A stretch of DNA of 64,000 nucleotides from Nakamurella aerolata (GTDB taxonomy: Bacteria; Actinomycetota; Actinomycetes; Mycobacteriales; Nakamurellaceae). Below the pieces are notes generated by a model that was not told where the DNA came from, did not search any database, and was given only the letters and a program-made list of their open reading frames with translations. Below, one piece after another: positions 37,680-47,140 of this stretch (its first letter is position 1; the number at the start of each line of letters is the position of its first letter). Position numbers and translations under genes: made by a program. The DNA is taken from positions 496,001-560,000 of the forward strand of contig NZ_JABEND010000001.1 in the NCBI RefSeq assembly GCF_013002705.1. Reading direction: 5' to 3'.

Positions 37680-38981
37680 ATGGAAACCACGCCGGCTGCC
37701 GTCGGTACCCGAGCCGCACCCACGCCGTCGCGGCCGCCGCTCAATACCGCGGCGGCGGTGGCGCTGTATGTGGGCGCGCTGCTCGGACCCAGCGTGCTGC
37801 TGGTACCGGGCCTTGCGGCCGAGATCGCCGGTCCCGCTTCGATTGTCGTCTGGTTGGGCATGTTGCTGGTGTCGGGATTGCTGGCGATCGTCTTCACCGC
37901 GCTCGGCATTCGTTTCCCCGACGGCGGCATGGTGGCCTACGTGCGGGCCGGGCTGCACCGCCGGCTCGGCCCGGCCGCCGGGTGGATGTTCGTCGCCGGG
38001 GTGGTGGTCGGTGCTCCGGTGGTCAGCCTGATCGGTGCCGGCTACCTGACCGGGCTGCTGGGCCTGCGTCCCGGCGCAACACCGTTGGTCGCGGCCGTCC
38101 TGCTTGCCCTGGTCGTCGCGGTGAATCTGTTCGGCCGACGCGCCGGAACCAGGGTGCAGCAGCTGCTGGTGGCGGTGCTGCTGGTACTGGTGCTGGTGGC
38201 GGTGGCCGCGGCGCTGCCCCGCATGCGAGCCGACGCGTGGCAGCCGCTGGCCCCGCACGGTTGGTCGGCGCTGGGCCCGGCGGCGCTGGCGGTGATGCTG
38301 TCGTTCGTCGGCTGGGAGGCGATCACCCCGCTGGTCTCGAGGCTGCCCGATCCCGGCCGGCAACTGCCGAAGATCACCGGCACCGCGTTCGGCGTCACCG
38401 CGGTGGTGTACCTGGCACTGGCGACCGTCACCATCGGGGTGCTCGGCGGCCGGGCCGGTGTGGCGCCGGTCGCCGCGTTGCTCGATGCCGGGCTGGGGCG
38501 CGCCGGTGCGGTGGTCGGTTCCGTCGTCGCCATCGCGGTGACGCTGGCCGGCACCAACGCCTACCTGTCCGGTGCTACCGAGCTCACCCGAGAGTTGTTG
38601 CGTCCCAGCGATTCCACTCAGCGTGGCCGCCGTCCCGCCGCCGCCCGGGCTCCCGAACGAGCGCTGCCACCGGCCATCGCTGGGCTGGGGACGGCGGTGT
38701 TCGTCGCCACCGGCGCCGGTTGGTTGTCGGTGGCCCAGTTGGTGGCCATCCCGTCGACCCTTTTCGTGTCGGTGTACCTGCTGTGCACGGTCGCGGCGAC
38801 GCGGCTGCTCAACGGCAGGATGCGGCTGGTTGCCGGCGCGGCCGCCGGCGCCGTGACGGTGCCGCTGTTGTTCGCCGGGTGGAACCTGGTGGTGCCGACG
38901 GCGATCGGGGTGGGCAGCCTGGTGATCGGGGCTCGCCGCCGCCCGCCGGTCAGCGGATCTGGGTCTCCTGGACAGCGATGA
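37680..38981 (+). CDS. APC-family amino acid permease
   Basis: A 433-residue membrane protein with 11-12 hydrophobic helices. The first helix contains ALYVGALLGPSVLLVPG, corresponding to the unwound Gly-rich helix of APC transporters. It is divergent from an Lrp/AsnC regulator, a common arrangement for amino acid uptake or export genes; direction and substrate are unknown. The last 32 bp overlap the 3' end of the next gene on the opposite strand. Confidence 0.82.
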   Translation: METTPAAVGTRAAPTPSRPPLNTAAAVALYVGALLGPSVLLVPGLAAEIAGPASIVVWLGMLLVSGLLAIVFTALGIRFPDGGMVAYVRAGLHRRLGPAAGWMFVAGVVVGAPVVSLIGAGYLTGLLGLRPGATPLVAAVLLALVVAVNLFGRRAGTRVQQLLVAVLLVLVLVAVAAALPRMRADAWQPLAPHGWSALGPAALAVMLSFVGWEAITPLVSRLPDPGRQLPKITGTAFGVTAVVYLALATVTIGVLGGRAGVAPVAALLDAGLGRAGAVVGSVVAIAVTLAGTNAYLSGATELTRELLRPSDSTQRGRRPAAARAPERALPPAIAGLGTAVFVATGAGWLSVAQLVAIPSTLFVSVYLLCTVAATRLLNGRMRLVAGAAAGAVTVPLLFAGWNLVVPTAIGVGSLVIGARRRPPVSGSGSPGQR

Positions 38982-39336
38982 CTTTGCCGTCGGTGAGCAC
39001 CATGGTGGTCCACCGACGCTGCTGGCCGCCGGAGTCTGGATCGGAGTGGGAATCGGGATCGGAGGCGGGGTGGTGGTGAGACTCCATGAAGGCCACCACG
39101 TTTGCTGCCGGGCGGTGAACGTCGTCGATCGTGATGTGGAGCCCAGGTCGGCTGCCGCCCGACGCCGCCAGCGCCCGGGCCAGATCGTCAAAGCAGTGCC
39201 GGCGCCCGGAGGTGTCGATCAGCCGCATCGCGGGGTGGTGGGCGTTCAGAAACCGTTGCAGCGCAGCCTGATCCGCGTCGGCCAGCCACCGCTGCAGGTC
39301 GTCGTGCAGCGCAACGACAAGATCCTCCGGCGGCAT
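38950..39336 (-). CDS. Small NTF2-like (SnoaL/DUF4440-type) protein
   Basis: A 128-residue protein. The helical N-terminus (DLVVALHDDLQRWLADADQAALQRFLNAHH) followed by strands (HITIDDVHR, WTTMVLTDGKVIAVQETQI) resembles a cone-shaped NTF2-like fold; a His/Asp/Ser-rich loop interrupts it. Function unknown. The ATG overlaps the thiolase stop (TGATG), so it is coupled to the thiolase, and its 3' end overlaps the permease gene by 32 bp. The family call is tentative. Confidence 0.5.
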   Translation of the reverse strand: MPPEDLVVALHDDLQRWLADADQAALQRFLNAHHPAMRLIDTSGRRHCFDDLARALAASGGSRPGLHITIDDVHRPAANVVAFMESHHHPASDPDSHSDPDSGGQQRRWTTMVLTDGKVIAVQETQIR

Positions 39337-40595
39337 CAGGGCCGGGCTGGGACGGTCAGCAACAGTGCGTCGCCCTGTCCCCCGCCGCCGCACAGTGCGG
39401 CGGCCCCGGTCCCGCCGCCCCGGCGTTTGAGCTCAAGGGCAAGGGTGAGCACCAGCCGGGCCCCGGACATGCCGATCGGGTGACCGAGCGCGATCGCCCC
39501 GCCGTTGACGTTCACGATCTCCTCGCTGACGCCCAACTCCCGGGTCGACGCAATGCCGACGGCGGCGAACGCCTCGTTGATCTCGATCAGATCCAGATCT
39601 TTCGGGTCGATCCCGGCCTTGGCGCAGGCCGCCTTGATGGCGTTCGCCGGTTGGGACTGCAGCGACGAGTCGGGGCCGGCCACCACGCCGTGCGGGCCGA
39701 TCTCGGCCAGCCAGTCGAGCCCACGCTCGATCGCAAGCTCCTTGTCCATCACCACAACGGCGCAGGCGCCGTCCGAGATCGGCGACGCCGACCCTGCGGT
39801 GATGGTGCCGTCCGGGCTGAACGCCGGGCGCAGTTTCGCCAGGGTCTGCACGGTGGTGTCGGGGCGGATGCCCTCGTCGCTGTCCACCACCACGTCACCC
39901 TTGCGCCCTGGCACCGTGACATCGACGATCTCGTCGGCGAACCGGCCGGCCTGCTGCGCCGCCGCCGCCCTTTGGTGCGAGCGAGCGGCGAAGGCATCCT
40001 GCTGCTCTCTGGTCAGCACCCCGCCGCCGTGACTGCCCTCGGTGTTGGTCTTCTCGGTGAGCAGACCCATCGCGGCATCGGTGAACGCGTCCTGCAGCCC
40101 GTCGACGGCCATGTGATCCAGCAGCGTCACCTCGCCGTACTTGTAGCCGGCGCGGGAGTGCGGCAGCAGGTGCGGGGCGTTCGTCATCGACTCCATGCCG
40201 CCGGCGACGACGGTGCGGAACTCGCCGGCCCTGATCAGCTGGTCGGCCAGCGCAATGGCGTCCAACCCTGACAGGCAGACCTTGCTGATGCCGAGCGAGG
40301 GCACGTCCATTCCAATACCGGCGGCGGCGGCCGCCTGGCGGGGCGGCAGCTGCCCGGCACCGGCCGGCAGCACCTGCCCGAGAATCACGTAGTCGACCTG
40401 GTCGGGAGCCACCCCGGCCCTCGACAGCGCCCCGCGGATGGCGGCGGCGCCCAGTTCCGACGCCGGCAGGCTGCCGAGCGAGCCCGACATCCGCCCCATC
40501 GGGGTGCGCGCCCCCGCGACGATCACCGTGCTGCGCCCGGCCGGGCTGCCGCCGGCGGGATTCTGGGGGATGTGCTGGCCGCGCTGCTGCTCCAT
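39336..40595 (-). CDS. Acetyl-CoA acetyltransferase (thiolase)
   Basis: Condenses or cleaves acyl-CoAs. 419 residues: nucleophile Cys107 in [35 protein letters not shown], general-base His in [10 protein letters not shown] and the second Cys in [11 protein letters not shown]. Orthologous by context to mycobacterial fadA4, which also lies beside methylmalonyl-CoA epimerase. It probably acts in fatty-acid or branched-chain degradation. No ribosome site; TACCTT lies 7 nt before the ATG. Confidence 0.93.
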   Translation of the reverse strand: MEQQRGQHIPQNPAGGSPAGRSTVIVAGARTPMGRMSGSLGSLPASELGAAAIRGALSRAGVAPDQVDYVILGQVLPAGAGQLPPRQAAAAAGIGMDVPSLGISKVCLSGLDAIALADQLIRAGEFRTVVAGGMESMTNAPHLLPHSRAGYKYGEVTLLDHMAVDGLQDAFTDAAMGLLTEKTNTEGSHGGGVLTREQQDAFAARSHQRAAAAQQAGRFADEIVDVTVPGRKGDVVVDSDEGIRPDTTVQTLAKLRPAFSPDGTITAGSASPISDGACAVVVMDKELAIERGLDWLAEIGPHGVVAGPDSSLQSQPANAIKAACAKAGIDPKDLDLIEINEAFAAVGIASTRELGVSEEIVNVNGGAIALGHPIGMSGARLVLTLALELKRRGGGTGAAALCGGGGQGDALLLTVPARP

Positions 40596-40666
40596 GTGAT
40601 GGAAGGTACCGCCTGCGGCCGCTGCGCGTCCCCGGCAACCGTGCCGCCGAGCGTTACGGTGATCAG
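40596..40666. promoter_or_regulatory. Divergent leaderless promoters of thiolase and epimerase genes
   Basis: TACCTT (40608-40603, minus) ends 7 nt before the thiolase ATG and TACGGT (40655-40660, plus) ends 6 nt before the epimerase ATG. Both fit TANNNT and neither gene has a Shine-Dalgarno sequence, so both transcripts are probably leaderless from a 71-bp shared region. Confidence 0.5.
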
Positions 40667-41182
40667 ATGACGGTGAGCCAGACTCTGCGCGCGCTCGAGG
40701 TAGCGGCGGTGGACCATGTCGGCCTCGCGGTACCCGAGTTGGATGCCGCCATCGCCTTCCACACCGACGTACTCGGCGGGCGGCTGACCCACCGCGAGAC
40801 CAACCCGGAGCAGCAGGTCGAGGAGGCCATGATCGCGTTCGGCCCGGCCGACAGCCCGCATTCCACCCAGCTGCAGCTGCTGGCGCCCACCGGGCCGGAC
40901 TCGACCATCGCGAAGTTCATCGACCGGCAGGGGCCGGGGCTGCAGCAACTGGCGGTGCGGGTACCCGACGTCGCCGCCGCGGCCGCCGCGCTGCGGGCCA
41001 GGGGCCTGCGGCTGCTGTACGACCAGCCGCGGGGCGGGACAGCGGGGTCGCTGATCAACTTCGTGCACCCCAAGGATGCCGGCGGAGTGTTGCTCGAACT
41101 CGTCCAGCCGGCGGCAGAAGATGGACAGCACGCGGCCGATCAGGGCCGGCAGACCGATACGCAGCGGGAAGGAGCGCGATGA
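40667..41182 (+). CDS. mce: Methylmalonyl-CoA epimerase
   Basis: Interconverts (R)- and (S)-methylmalonyl-CoA in propionate and branched-chain metabolism. 171 residues of the vicinal-oxygen-chelate fold with [11 protein letters not shown] (His17), a Gln in TQLQLLAP, and [20 protein letters not shown], whose Glu is a metal ligand. The usual HH pair reads QQ ([11 protein letters not shown]), which I recall is also so in mycobacterial homologues. A 30-residue polar tail follows. Overlaps the coiled-coil gene as ATGA. Confidence 0.92.
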   Translation: MTVSQTLRALEVAAVDHVGLAVPELDAAIAFHTDVLGGRLTHRETNPEQQVEEAMIAFGPADSPHSTQLQLLAPTGPDSTIAKFIDRQGPGLQQLAVRVPDVAAAAAALRARGLRLLYDQPRGGTAGSLINFVHPKDAGGVLLELVQPAAEDGQHAADQGRQTDTQREGAR

Positions 41183-42888
41183 CCAACCCAGGAGACTGGC
41201 TGCCAACTCAAGTCCCGTTCGACCTGGTACGGCGGGGCTACGCCCCCGAGCAGGTCACCGCGCACCTGGAACAGCTCGAGTACGACCTGCGGATCGCCAC
41301 CGCCAACCGGGACGCCACCAACCAGCGGATCAGCGAACTGACCGCGCAGTTGTCCAGCGCCCAGGCCGAGGCTGACGCGCTGCGCGCCCAACTAGACCGG
41401 AACGCCCTTGAACCGCTCGCCGTCGGCAACCTCTCCGACCGCATGCAGCGGCTGATCAGGTTGGCCGAGGAAGAGGCCGCCGAGATCCGGTCGTCGGCAC
41501 GACAGGAGGCCGACCAGCTCCGCGCTGACGCCAGCGCCGAGGCCGAGCGGCTCACCAGCACCGCCAAGACCGAGACCGACGCGCTGCGGTCGACCACCGA
41601 CGAAGACGTCGCACGGCTCCGCGAGGCGGTGACGGCCGAGCTCGCCGCCAACACCGCCGCCGCTGACGCCGAGCACACCGAGCGGATGACGGCACTGGAG
41701 TCCGACCGGGCGACGCTGGAGCAGGACAGGCACCTGTTCGACGACGAGCGCGCCACCGTCAGGGCGGAGCTGGCCGCGCAGGCCCAGCAGCTGATCGGCC
41801 AGGGCACCGCGCATGCCGAGCGCATCGTCGCCACCGCCCAGCAGCAGGCCGACCAGCTGCGCAGCAAGGTCACCCAGGAGACCGACGAGCAGCGCCGTCA
41901 GGCGCTCGCCGCCGCGGAGTCGGCGCTGACCTCGGCGAAGACCGAGGCCGAGCAGTTGTTGGGTGAGGCACGGGCGTCCGCCGACCGGTTGACCCGCACC
42001 GCCTCCGCCCAGGCCGAGCGCACCATCGCCGATGCCGACGCCGCCGCCACCGAGATGGTGGACGAGGCGAAGGCCGAGGCGGCCCGGCTCACCGATGAGT
42101 CGAACCGGCACCGTGCCCAGGTGGAGGAAGACTTCGAGATCACCATGGCGTCGCGGCGCAGTGAGGCGTACCGGACGCTCGCCGACCGCGAGCGCACCTC
42201 GGTGGCCGACGCCAAACGCCGGATCGAGGAAGCGACCGCGGCAGCCGCCGAGCTGCGGCAGCAGGCCGACGCCGACACCACACAGCAGCGCGCCGACGCC
42301 ACCGCAGAGGTGACCAAGCTGCGTTCCGACACCGCCGCCGAGATCCAGCGTCAGCTGTCGGCCGCCGACGCCGACGCGCGGCGGCGGCGGGAGCTGGCCC
42401 AACGGCAGGCGCACGAGCGGGTGGCCGAGGCGGACGCCGCGGTGCGCCGGTTGACCCAGCTGCGCTCCAGGGTGCACGAGCAGCTCGGCGAGCTGGATGC
42501 CCAGCTCGGCCGGGTGCGCTCGCTGGTGACCTCGGCCCCTGAGCTGATCAACCCGCCGGACGAGGAAGCCACCAGGCCGCTGCTCGACGAATTCCCGGCC
42601 GAGCTGCCGGACGAGGCGGCCGGGCTCCCCCGGCAGAGCGGTGGGGCCACCCCGGCGCCGGACCGGAACGGCGCAGTTGCCGATACTGCTGACCCAGCCG
42701 CCACTATTGACGCTGCCGCCACTGTTGACCCAGCCGACACCGTTGACGCCGCTGGCACCGGTGACGCTGCTGGCACTGGTGGTACCGGTGACGATGGTGA
42801 CGCCGATGCCACCCGGCGGCACCAGCGTTCGGACTGGGCGGACTGGGCGCCCGAGCAGACGCCGGCTACACCCGGTCGCCGGCGCTGA
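41179..42888 (+). CDS. DivIVA-domain-like long coiled-coil protein
   Basis: A 569-residue protein. The N-terminal 35 residues (PFDLVRRGYAPEQVTAHLEQLEYDL) resemble the membrane-curvature-sensing head of DivIVA/Wag31 proteins. Residues of about 35-450 are an almost unbroken Ala/Glu/Arg-rich coiled coil, and the last 110 are Pro/Asp/Ala-rich with repeated VDPADTVDAAGTGDAAG-like units. Such proteins organise polar growth or cytoskeleton in actinobacteria, as FilP/Scy-type proteins do in Streptomyces; this one is not the short canonical DivIVA. ATG overlaps the epimerase stop and has GGAAGGAG upstream. Its 3' end overlaps the ABC permease gene by 23 bp. Confidence 0.75.
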   Translation: MTNPGDWLPTQVPFDLVRRGYAPEQVTAHLEQLEYDLRIATANRDATNQRISELTAQLSSAQAEADALRAQLDRNALEPLAVGNLSDRMQRLIRLAEEEAAEIRSSARQEADQLRADASAEAERLTSTAKTETDALRSTTDEDVARLREAVTAELAANTAAADAEHTERMTALESDRATLEQDRHLFDDERATVRAELAAQAQQLIGQGTAHAERIVATAQQQADQLRSKVTQETDEQRRQALAAAESALTSAKTEAEQLLGEARASADRLTRTASAQAERTIADADAAATEMVDEAKAEAARLTDESNRHRAQVEEDFEITMASRRSEAYRTLADRERTSVADAKRRIEEATAAAAELRQQADADTTQQRADATAEVTKLRSDTAAEIQRQLSAADADARRRRELAQRQAHERVAEADAAVRRLTQLRSRVHEQLGELDAQLGRVRSLVTSAPELINPPDEEATRPLLDEFPAELPDEAAGLPRQSGGATPAPDRNGAVADTADPAATIDAAATVDPADTVDAAGTGDAAGTGGTGDDGDADATRRHQRSDWADWAPEQTPATPGRRR

Positions 42889-44503
42889 CCAACTGCAGGA
42901 TCTCCGGGGCGGAGTTCAGGTACTTCGCCGCGGCGATCCGGCTGCTCAGCACCAGTACGATCGGCGCCGACACCACAGCTACCGCCAGCGCCGCCCAACC
43001 GAACACCGGCGACACCGCGATCGCCAGGATCACCAGCACAACGGTGGGCAGTGCCAGCACCACCCCGCCGAGCATGGTGCCGATGGTGGCCCGCGCGGTG
43101 CGGCCCTTCTGCCCCGGCACGCTGGAGACGAACATGGACTTGCGGCTCTGCGGCATCGCGTACGGCAGGTAGGCGGAGGCCACCGCCGCCGCCCCCGCCG
43201 CGCCGAACAGCAACCCGAGGCAAAGCCCAAGGGCGCCGGGCACATTCGCCCAGTCGTCCCTGATCGCCGCGACCACGCCGACCGACAGCATCAACAGCAG
43301 CACCGCAGGCAGCGTCACCACCAGCAGGTTGCCCAACACCTCAGCCCTTGCCCTTGTCCGATCGCCGAAGGCCACCATGTGCAGCCAGAGCCCTGAGCCC
43401 TCCCAGGCGTACATGCCGCCGGCCTGGGTGCCGAACAGCAGCGCTCCCAGCGCACAGCCGTAGACCGCGCCGGAGAACCGGAATACCAGCAGCGGCCAGA
43501 CGATCGCCATCAGCAGCGACAACAGCCACGGCATCCGGCGCATCGGATCGCGCCACATCAGGGTGAGCACCCGGCCGGCCACCAAACGCGTTGTGCCGGA
43601 GAGGCTGCCGCCGACAGCGTCGGCGTTCAGCAGACCCCTGGACGGCGCAGATCCTTCGGTCTCCGATGTTCCTCTGGTCAGCGAGGTGACCAGGGCGCGG
43701 CGCCACCACCACCAACCGACGGCCAGGAACGCCACCGCGATCACCGCGGCGACGACGACCCTGGCCCACTGCCCCGTCGTCACCAGATACGGCAGCGATG
43801 CCAGCGATCCAGGCGGCGTCCAGGACAGCACCTGGGCCACCTTCGCGGCGCCGCCGGCGAGGCCGGAACCCGAGTTCAGCACCACGTTCAGCACCAGGTA
43901 GAGCGCCAGCACCGCGAAGCCGATCAGCATGCCGAGATCGCGGCCGCGGCGGGACGACATCAGCGACGCCATCGCGGTGGAAGCGGCGCGGGAGAACACC
44001 ACACAGGTCATCAGTTGCAGCGCCGAGCACAGCAGCGCCAGCGGCAGCACCGCCCAGTTGCTCGACATCCCGATCGCGGCGCCGACCAGGACAACAGCAT
44101 TGGCGATCGGCAGGTAGCCGACCAGCGAACTCACCAGCAGCCCGCGCTGCAGATTCGAGGTTCGCAGCGGGAGCAACGCAAACCGTTGCGGGTCAACGGT
44201 TTCGTCCACGCCGAAGGCGATCATCGGACCGAGCACCCAGGCCACCAGCAGGGTGGCGAACACACCGGAGATGGCCAGCGGGGCGACGTCGGGTATCCGC
44301 CGCAGCAGGCAAAGTCCCAGCACCGCAGCGGCAAGCACCAGCGCGACCACCACCAGCAGCACGATCATGCCGGCCCGGCTGGCGCCGTTGGCGGCGCGCC
44401 AGCGGCTCACCAGCAGGTGCCACTTGAGCCCGGCGAACAACGACAGCGGCGCCGGCCGCACCTGGCCGGCGGCCGCGGATTCGGTCAGCGGGACTGCAGC
44501 CAC
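42866..44503 (-). CDS. ABC transporter permease
   Basis: A 545-residue membrane protein with about 12 hydrophobic segments and a central cytoplasmic loop (RALVTSLTRGTSETEGSAPS). It partners the ATPase encoded just upstream, with which it overlaps by 19 bp. The pair has the look of an ABC-2-type exporter; substrate unknown. GTG at 44503 is supported by AAGGA 5 nt upstream. The gene ends inside the last 23 bp of the convergent coiled-coil gene. Confidence 0.8.
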   Translation of the reverse strand: MAAVPLTESAAAGQVRPAPLSLFAGLKWHLLVSRWRAANGASRAGMIVLLVVVALVLAAAVLGLCLLRRIPDVAPLAISGVFATLLVAWVLGPMIAFGVDETVDPQRFALLPLRTSNLQRGLLVSSLVGYLPIANAVVLVGAAIGMSSNWAVLPLALLCSALQLMTCVVFSRAASTAMASLMSSRRGRDLGMLIGFAVLALYLVLNVVLNSGSGLAGGAAKVAQVLSWTPPGSLASLPYLVTTGQWARVVVAAVIAVAFLAVGWWWWRRALVTSLTRGTSETEGSAPSRGLLNADAVGGSLSGTTRLVAGRVLTLMWRDPMRRMPWLLSLLMAIVWPLLVFRFSGAVYGCALGALLFGTQAGGMYAWEGSGLWLHMVAFGDRTRARAEVLGNLLVVTLPAVLLLMLSVGVVAAIRDDWANVPGALGLCLGLLFGAAGAAAVASAYLPYAMPQSRKSMFVSSVPGQKGRTARATIGTMLGGVVLALPTVVLVILAIAVSPVFGWAALAVAVVSAPIVLVLSSRIAAAKYLNSAPEILQLVSAGDRV

Positions 44504-45381
44504 GACAGTCCTTCGGTGTGCCGTTCCTGACCGCCGACAAGGTGGAAGAAGGCGTCGTCGAGGCTGGCCGCACTGCCGCGCACGGTCGCCAGCTCACCGG
44601 CGGCCACGATGCGGCCGGCCGCCATCACCGCGACGTGCGTGCACAGCTCCTCCACCAACGCCATCACGTGCGAGGAGAAGATGACGGTGCCGCCGGCCTG
44701 CCGGTACTGGGTGAGCACGGTGCGGATGGTGCGGGCGGACACCGGGTCCACCGCTTCCAGCGGCTCGTCCAGCAGCAGTAGCGGCGGCGAGTGCAGCAGC
44801 GCTGCGGCCAGGGTGATCTTCTTGCGCATGCCGGTGGAGTAGTCGGCGACCAGCTTGTCGCCGGCATCGCTCAGGTCGAGCACGTCCAACAGCGACGTGG
44901 CCCGCTGGTTGACGACATCGGCGGGCAGCCCGCGCAGCCGCCCGAGGTAGCTGAGCAGTTCGGCGCCGGACAGCCGCTCGAACAGCCGCAGGCCCTCCGG
45001 CAGCACGCCCATCCGCGCCTTCGCGGCGGCGGGGTCGGCCCAGACGTCGACACCGTCCACGAAGATGCGCCCCGCGGTGGGCACCAGCAGGCCGCTGACC
45101 ATCGACAGGGTGGTGGTCTTCCCGGCACCGTTCGGGCCGACCAGCCCGAAGAAGGAGCCGGCAGGGACGTCGAGGTTGACGTGGTCGACGGCGACCTTGT
45201 CGCCGAAGGTCTTGGTCAGATCGCGCAACGCCAATGCCTGTTGCGCGGTCCGCGGGTCGGACGGCGCCGCCGCTGGATAGGCCGGCAATGAACCGGCGGA
45301 CGGCTCGGCACCCTGGGGCGCAGAAGTGGCGGAAGGTGGCTGGCTGCCCGGTGCGGGCGCGCCGAAGTCAGGTCCCGACAT
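44485..45381 (-). CDS. ABC transporter ATP-binding protein
   Basis: A 298-residue nucleotide-binding subunit of the ABC-2 exporter type: Walker A GPNGAGKTTT, variant signature YSTGMRKKITLAAALL, Walker B LLLLDEPLEAVDP and switch His in FSSHVMALVEEL. About 55 Pro/Ala-rich residues precede the domain. ATG at 45381 has AAGG about 8 nt upstream. It overlaps the permease gene, so the two are co-translated. Confidence 0.87.
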   Translation of the reverse strand: MSGPDFGAPAPGSQPPSATSAPQGAEPSAGSLPAYPAAAPSDPRTAQQALALRDLTKTFGDKVAVDHVNLDVPAGSFFGLVGPNGAGKTTTLSMVSGLLVPTAGRIFVDGVDVWADPAAAKARMGVLPEGLRLFERLSGAELLSYLGRLRGLPADVVNQRATSLLDVLDLSDAGDKLVADYSTGMRKKITLAAALLHSPPLLLLDEPLEAVDPVSARTIRTVLTQYRQAGGTVIFSSHVMALVEELCTHVAVMAAGRIVAAGELATVRGSAASLDDAFFHLVGGQERHTEGLSWLQSR

Positions 45382-45420
45382 GGCGCCTACCTTGCCACAC
45401 TCCGGGTGGGCCACCAGCAT

Positions 45421-45440
45421 CGGGTTGTCCGCACAACCCG
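45421..45440. terminator. 20-bp perfect hairpin between cdsA and the ABC ATPase gene
   Basis: CGGGTTGT-CCGC-ACAACCCG forms a perfect 8-bp stem with a 4-nt loop, about 54 bp after the cdsA stop and 40 bp before the ABC ATPase start (all minus strand). It could be a terminator for rpsB/pyrH-side transcription or an operator for the exporter. Confidence 0.4.
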
Positions 45441-45493
45441 GCAGGCCCGGGCCGGCCGGTACAGGCTGCCGACAGCGCGGCGGCCGGTGCGGC

Positions 45494-46456
45494 TCAGTGC
45501 CCGACGAAGGCGTTCAGCAATGCCCAGGCAATGACGGCGCTGGGCAACAGCGAGTCGAGCCGGTCCATGATCCCGCCGTGCCCCGGCAGCAGCGTGCCCA
45601 TGTCTTTGACGCCGAGGTCGCGTTTGATTAGTGACTCGGCAAGGTCGCCGATGACGGCGACGACGGTGAGCACCGCGCCGATCACCACGCCCTGCCACCA
45701 CGGGTGGTCGAGCAACAGCCATACCGACAGCGCCCCGCCGATCATCGCGGTGAGCAGTGAACCGCCGAAGCCCTCCCACGACTTCTTCGGCGAGATGCTC
45801 GGCGCCATCGGGTGTTTGCCCAGCACCACACCGGAGGCGTAACCGCCGGTGTCCGAGCACACCACGACGATCAGGAACACCAGCACCCGCTTGGCGCCGT
45901 CTTCCGGTTGCACCAGCAGCGTGGCGAACGAGGCGAAAAGGCCCAGGTACACCAGCAGGAAGACGCTGGCCGACACGTCCTGCAGATAACCGGCGGCGCC
46001 CCGCCGGAACCGCCACAGCAGGCACACCAACGCCGCCACCGCGATGCCGAGGGCCTGCGCCTGGTGCCCGAACCACCACGGCAGCACCACCAGCGCGACG
46101 CAGCCCAAACCCACCGGCAGCCATTCGATCTCGATGCCGCGGGCCCGGCGCAACGTCTGGCTCATCTCCCAGACGGAGGCGAGCACGGCGGCCGCGATGA
46201 TCACCATGAACGCCGGCCGGTACAGCAGCAGCGACAGCACGATGACGATGCCGAGGCCGACACCGACACCGATGGCCATCGGCAGGTCGCGGCCGGCCCG
46301 CGACCCCCGGGACGGTGCGTCAGGGGCCGGCCCAGCTTGAGTGGGTCCAGCGGGGGTCGGCTCAGCGGGAGTCGACCGAGCGGCCGACGGCGGGTCCGCC
46401 GGTGAACCGGGGCCGTCCGGCGGCGGGGGCGCACCCGCTGCGTCGCTTGGGGTCAT
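45494..46456 (-). CDS. cdsA: Phosphatidate cytidylyltransferase
   Basis: Makes CDP-diacylglycerol from phosphatidate and CTP in the membrane. 320 residues: about 55 Pro/Ala-rich N-terminal residues, then roughly 8 membrane helices, SDTGGYASG, and the C-terminal signature SLIKRDLGVKDMGTLLPGHGG followed by MDRLDS. Its ATG overlaps the frr stop (TGATG). Order pyrH-frr-cdsA is conserved in many bacteria. Confidence 0.93.
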   Translation of the reverse strand: MTPSDAAGAPPPPDGPGSPADPPSAARSTPAEPTPAGPTQAGPAPDAPSRGSRAGRDLPMAIGVGVGLGIVIVLSLLLYRPAFMVIIAAAVLASVWEMSQTLRRARGIEIEWLPVGLGCVALVVLPWWFGHQAQALGIAVAALVCLLWRFRRGAAGYLQDVSASVFLLVYLGLFASFATLLVQPEDGAKRVLVFLIVVVCSDTGGYASGVVLGKHPMAPSISPKKSWEGFGGSLLTAMIGGALSVWLLLDHPWWQGVVIGAVLTVVAVIGDLAESLIKRDLGVKDMGTLLPGHGGIMDRLDSLLPSAVIAWALLNAFVGH

Positions 46457-47013
46457 CAGACCTCGAGCAGCTCGGCTTCCTTGTGCTTGACGATCTCGTC
46501 GATGGCAGCCACGTACTTGTCGGTGGTGGTCTGCAGATCCTTCTCGGCGCGGGCGCCTTCGTCCTCGCCGGCTTCGCCGTCCTTGACGATGCGGTCGATC
46601 TCTTCTTTCGCGCGGCGCCTGATGTTGCGGATGGACACCTTGGCGTCCTCGCCCTTGCCGCGGGCCTGCTTGCCGAGATCGCGCCGGCGCTCCTCGGTGA
46701 GCTGCGGGAACACCACCCGCAGCACGGTGCCGTCGCTGGTCGGGTTGACCCCGAGATCGGAGTCCCTGATCGCCTTCTCGATGGTGGCGAGCTGGCTGGC
46801 GTCGTACGGCTTGATGACGGCCATCCTGGCCTCGGGAACGGTGATGGTGGCCATCTGGCTCAGCGGGGTGGGCGCACCGTAATAGTCGATGACGACCTTG
46901 TTGAAGGCGTTCGGGTTGGCCCGGCCGGTGCGGATGGTGGTGAGGTCTTCCTTCGCCACGCTCACCGCCTTCTCCATCTTCTCCTCGGCGTCGAGCAGGG
47001 TGTCGTCAATCAT
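46456..47013 (-). CDS. frr: Ribosome recycling factor
   Basis: Splits post-termination ribosomes with EF-G. The 185-residue protein has the full RRF pattern: [79 protein letters not shown] lies 7 nt before the ATG. It follows pyrH after 127 bp and overlaps cdsA by 1 nt. Confidence 0.97.
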   Translation of the reverse strand: MIDDTLLDAEEKMEKAVSVAKEDLTTIRTGRANPNAFNKVVIDYYGAPTPLSQMATITVPEARMAVIKPYDASQLATIEKAIRDSDLGVNPTSDGTVLRVVFPQLTEERRRDLGKQARGKGEDAKVSIRNIRRRAKEEIDRIVKDGEAGEDEGARAEKDLQTTTDKYVAAIDEIVKHKEAELLEV

Positions 47014-47140
47014 CGGGGTGCCTTCCTTCCGGTTGCGGCGGCCGCCGGCGCACTGGCCGTGCGGTGAAGCGATGCGGGCGTTGGCTGATTTCGGTGTCTG
47101 GCTGCGTGCTGTGGCCTGCGCGCTCGGCGCCGGCCGGCGC

